Made by a program: the position numbers and the translations under genes. A model generated the notes under the pieces. That model saw nothing but the letters and a program-made list of their open reading frames with translations. It ran no database searches and was not told where the DNA came from. A stretch of DNA of 64,000 nt from an uncultured Alteromonadaceae bacterium (GTDB lineage: Bacteria > Pseudomonadota > Gammaproteobacteria > Enterobacterales > Alteromonadaceae). How positions within the stretch are numbered: the stretch's first letter is position 1; every line of letters begins with the position of its first letter. The DNA lies in NCBI GenBank assembly GCA_947494925.1, contig CANLWS010000005.1, forward strand, positions 248,001 through 312,000. The letters are read 5' to 3'. Below are positions 63,365-64,000 of this stretch, in pieces.

Positions 63365-64000
63365 ATGAAAAATGTCAAAACATTGCTTGCTCTAAGCTTA
63401 CTTTCCGTCTCTTACCAATCTATCGCCGCAACCTTTATCCATGCCGGAAACCTAATCAGCGCAGACTCAAATAAAGTGCAAAAGGAAGTCACTGTAATAG
63501 TCGATGGCAATACCATCAAAGACATTCGTTCCGGTTACCTGCAGCCAGGTGAAGACGATACACTGATTGATTTGAAGGATTCGACACTGATGCCTGGATT
63601 GATGGATATGCATACCCATATCACGTCACAGCACAGTGGTCCTGCATCTTACATGGAAAGATTCACGCTGAACGAAGCAGACTATGCCATCAAAGGGGTA
63701 AACTATGCCGAAAAAACCTTGTTGGCAGGATTCACAACGGTGCGAAATCTGGGTGATATGTATAACGAATCAGTCGCGCTGCGTAACTCAATCAACAAAG
63801 GCCTGGTGGATGGTCCGCGGATTTTCACTGCAGCTAAAGGCATTGGCACCACAGGTGGACACGCGGACCCAACTAATGGACGTAGCAAATCTCTGATGGG
63901 AGACCCGGCTGCACGCGAGGGCGTTGTGAATGGTGTTGCCGAAGCTCGCAAAGCCGTGCGCCAGCGCTATAAAGATGGGGCTGACCTGATTAAAATCACT
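63365..64000 (+). CDS. Exported metal-dependent amidohydrolase (3' end outside window)
   Basis: The first 212 codons are visible. A signal peptide (MKNVKTLLALSLLSVSYQSIAA) precedes an amidohydrolase barrel start with the metal motif LMDMHTHITSQH (His-x-His) and the family phrase LLAGFTTVRNLGD. Exported relatives are imidazolonepropionase-like enzymes or Xaa-Pro dipeptidases that act on N-acyl or cyclic peptides. The rest of the active site is not in the window. It opens about 150 bp after the phosphatase gene. Confidence 0.88.
   Translation, partial: MKNVKTLLALSLLSVSYQSIAATFIHAGNLISADSNKVQKEVTVIVDGNTIKDIRSGYLQPGEDDTLIDLKDSTLMPGLMDMHTHITSQHSGPASYMERFTLNEADYAIKGVNYAEKTLLAGFTTVRNLGDMYNESVALRNSINKGLVDGPRIFTAAKGIGTTGGHADPTNGRSKSLMGDPAAREGVVNGVAEARKAVRQRYKDGADLIKIT

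Overview
The window looks like chromosomal DNA of a marine gammaproteobacterium of the Alteromonadales (Alteromonas/Paraglaciecola-like). This rests on the AT-leaning base composition, the gene families (DUF1285/DUF3014, DUF6482, proBA, murI, TolB-type ToxR regulators, CotH/DUF1501/DUF1800, cyanophycin genes) and many polymer-degrading or secreted enzymes. It is an inference; no rRNA or marker gene lies here. No tRNA, rRNA, CRISPR array, prophage or insertion sequence was seen, and genes are densely packed on both strands.

Layout. 1-3.4 kb: two ECF sigma-factor modules, each followed by a small membrane protein, with an NTF2-like secreted protein between them and a PspB-like membrane peptide after them. 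The NTF2 gene and the second sigma operon carry a similar 33-bp promoter-like element. 3.4-14.1 kb: an EamA transporter, an M20 peptidase, a proB-proA-phzF operon, an M1 metallopeptidase with its DUF6702 partner, murI and a membrane-anchored unknown. 14.2-20 kb: an exported isoaspartyl peptidase/asparaginase, small unknown genes, a PL10 pectate lyase, a membrane-bound XRE regulator and an alpha/beta hydrolase.

20-35.3 kb holds the most distinctive block, a cyanophycin locus. One minus-strand unit is cphA, an ATP-grasp-less Mur-ligase paralogue and an exported alpha/beta hydrolase. A second unit is iadA-cphB (isoaspartyl dipeptidase, cyanophycinase), ending in a clear terminator upstream of cphA. 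Together they encode synthesis of the Asp-Arg polymer, its cleavage to beta-Asp-Arg, and hydrolysis of that dipeptide. The block is bracketed by two membrane-anchored winged-helix/TolB regulators, each divergent from a hydrolase gene.

35.4-48 kb: DUF1993, a degraded LysR tail, a GH3 beta-glucosidase, AraC regulators, MAPEG, a leucine-rich-repeat protein, an ABC1 kinase, an NHL-repeat protein, a LytS/LytTR two-component pair and a VOC protein. 48.4-58.3 kb: a secreted cluster of a giant modular DUF1800 protein, a Tat-type DUF1501 protein and a CotH lipoprotein, followed by a PDZ-alpha/beta hydrolase divergent from a membrane LytTR regulator. 58.3-64 kb: DUF6482, sterol desaturase, DUF3014-DUF1285, a SpoIIE-type phosphatase and the start of an exported amidohydrolase.
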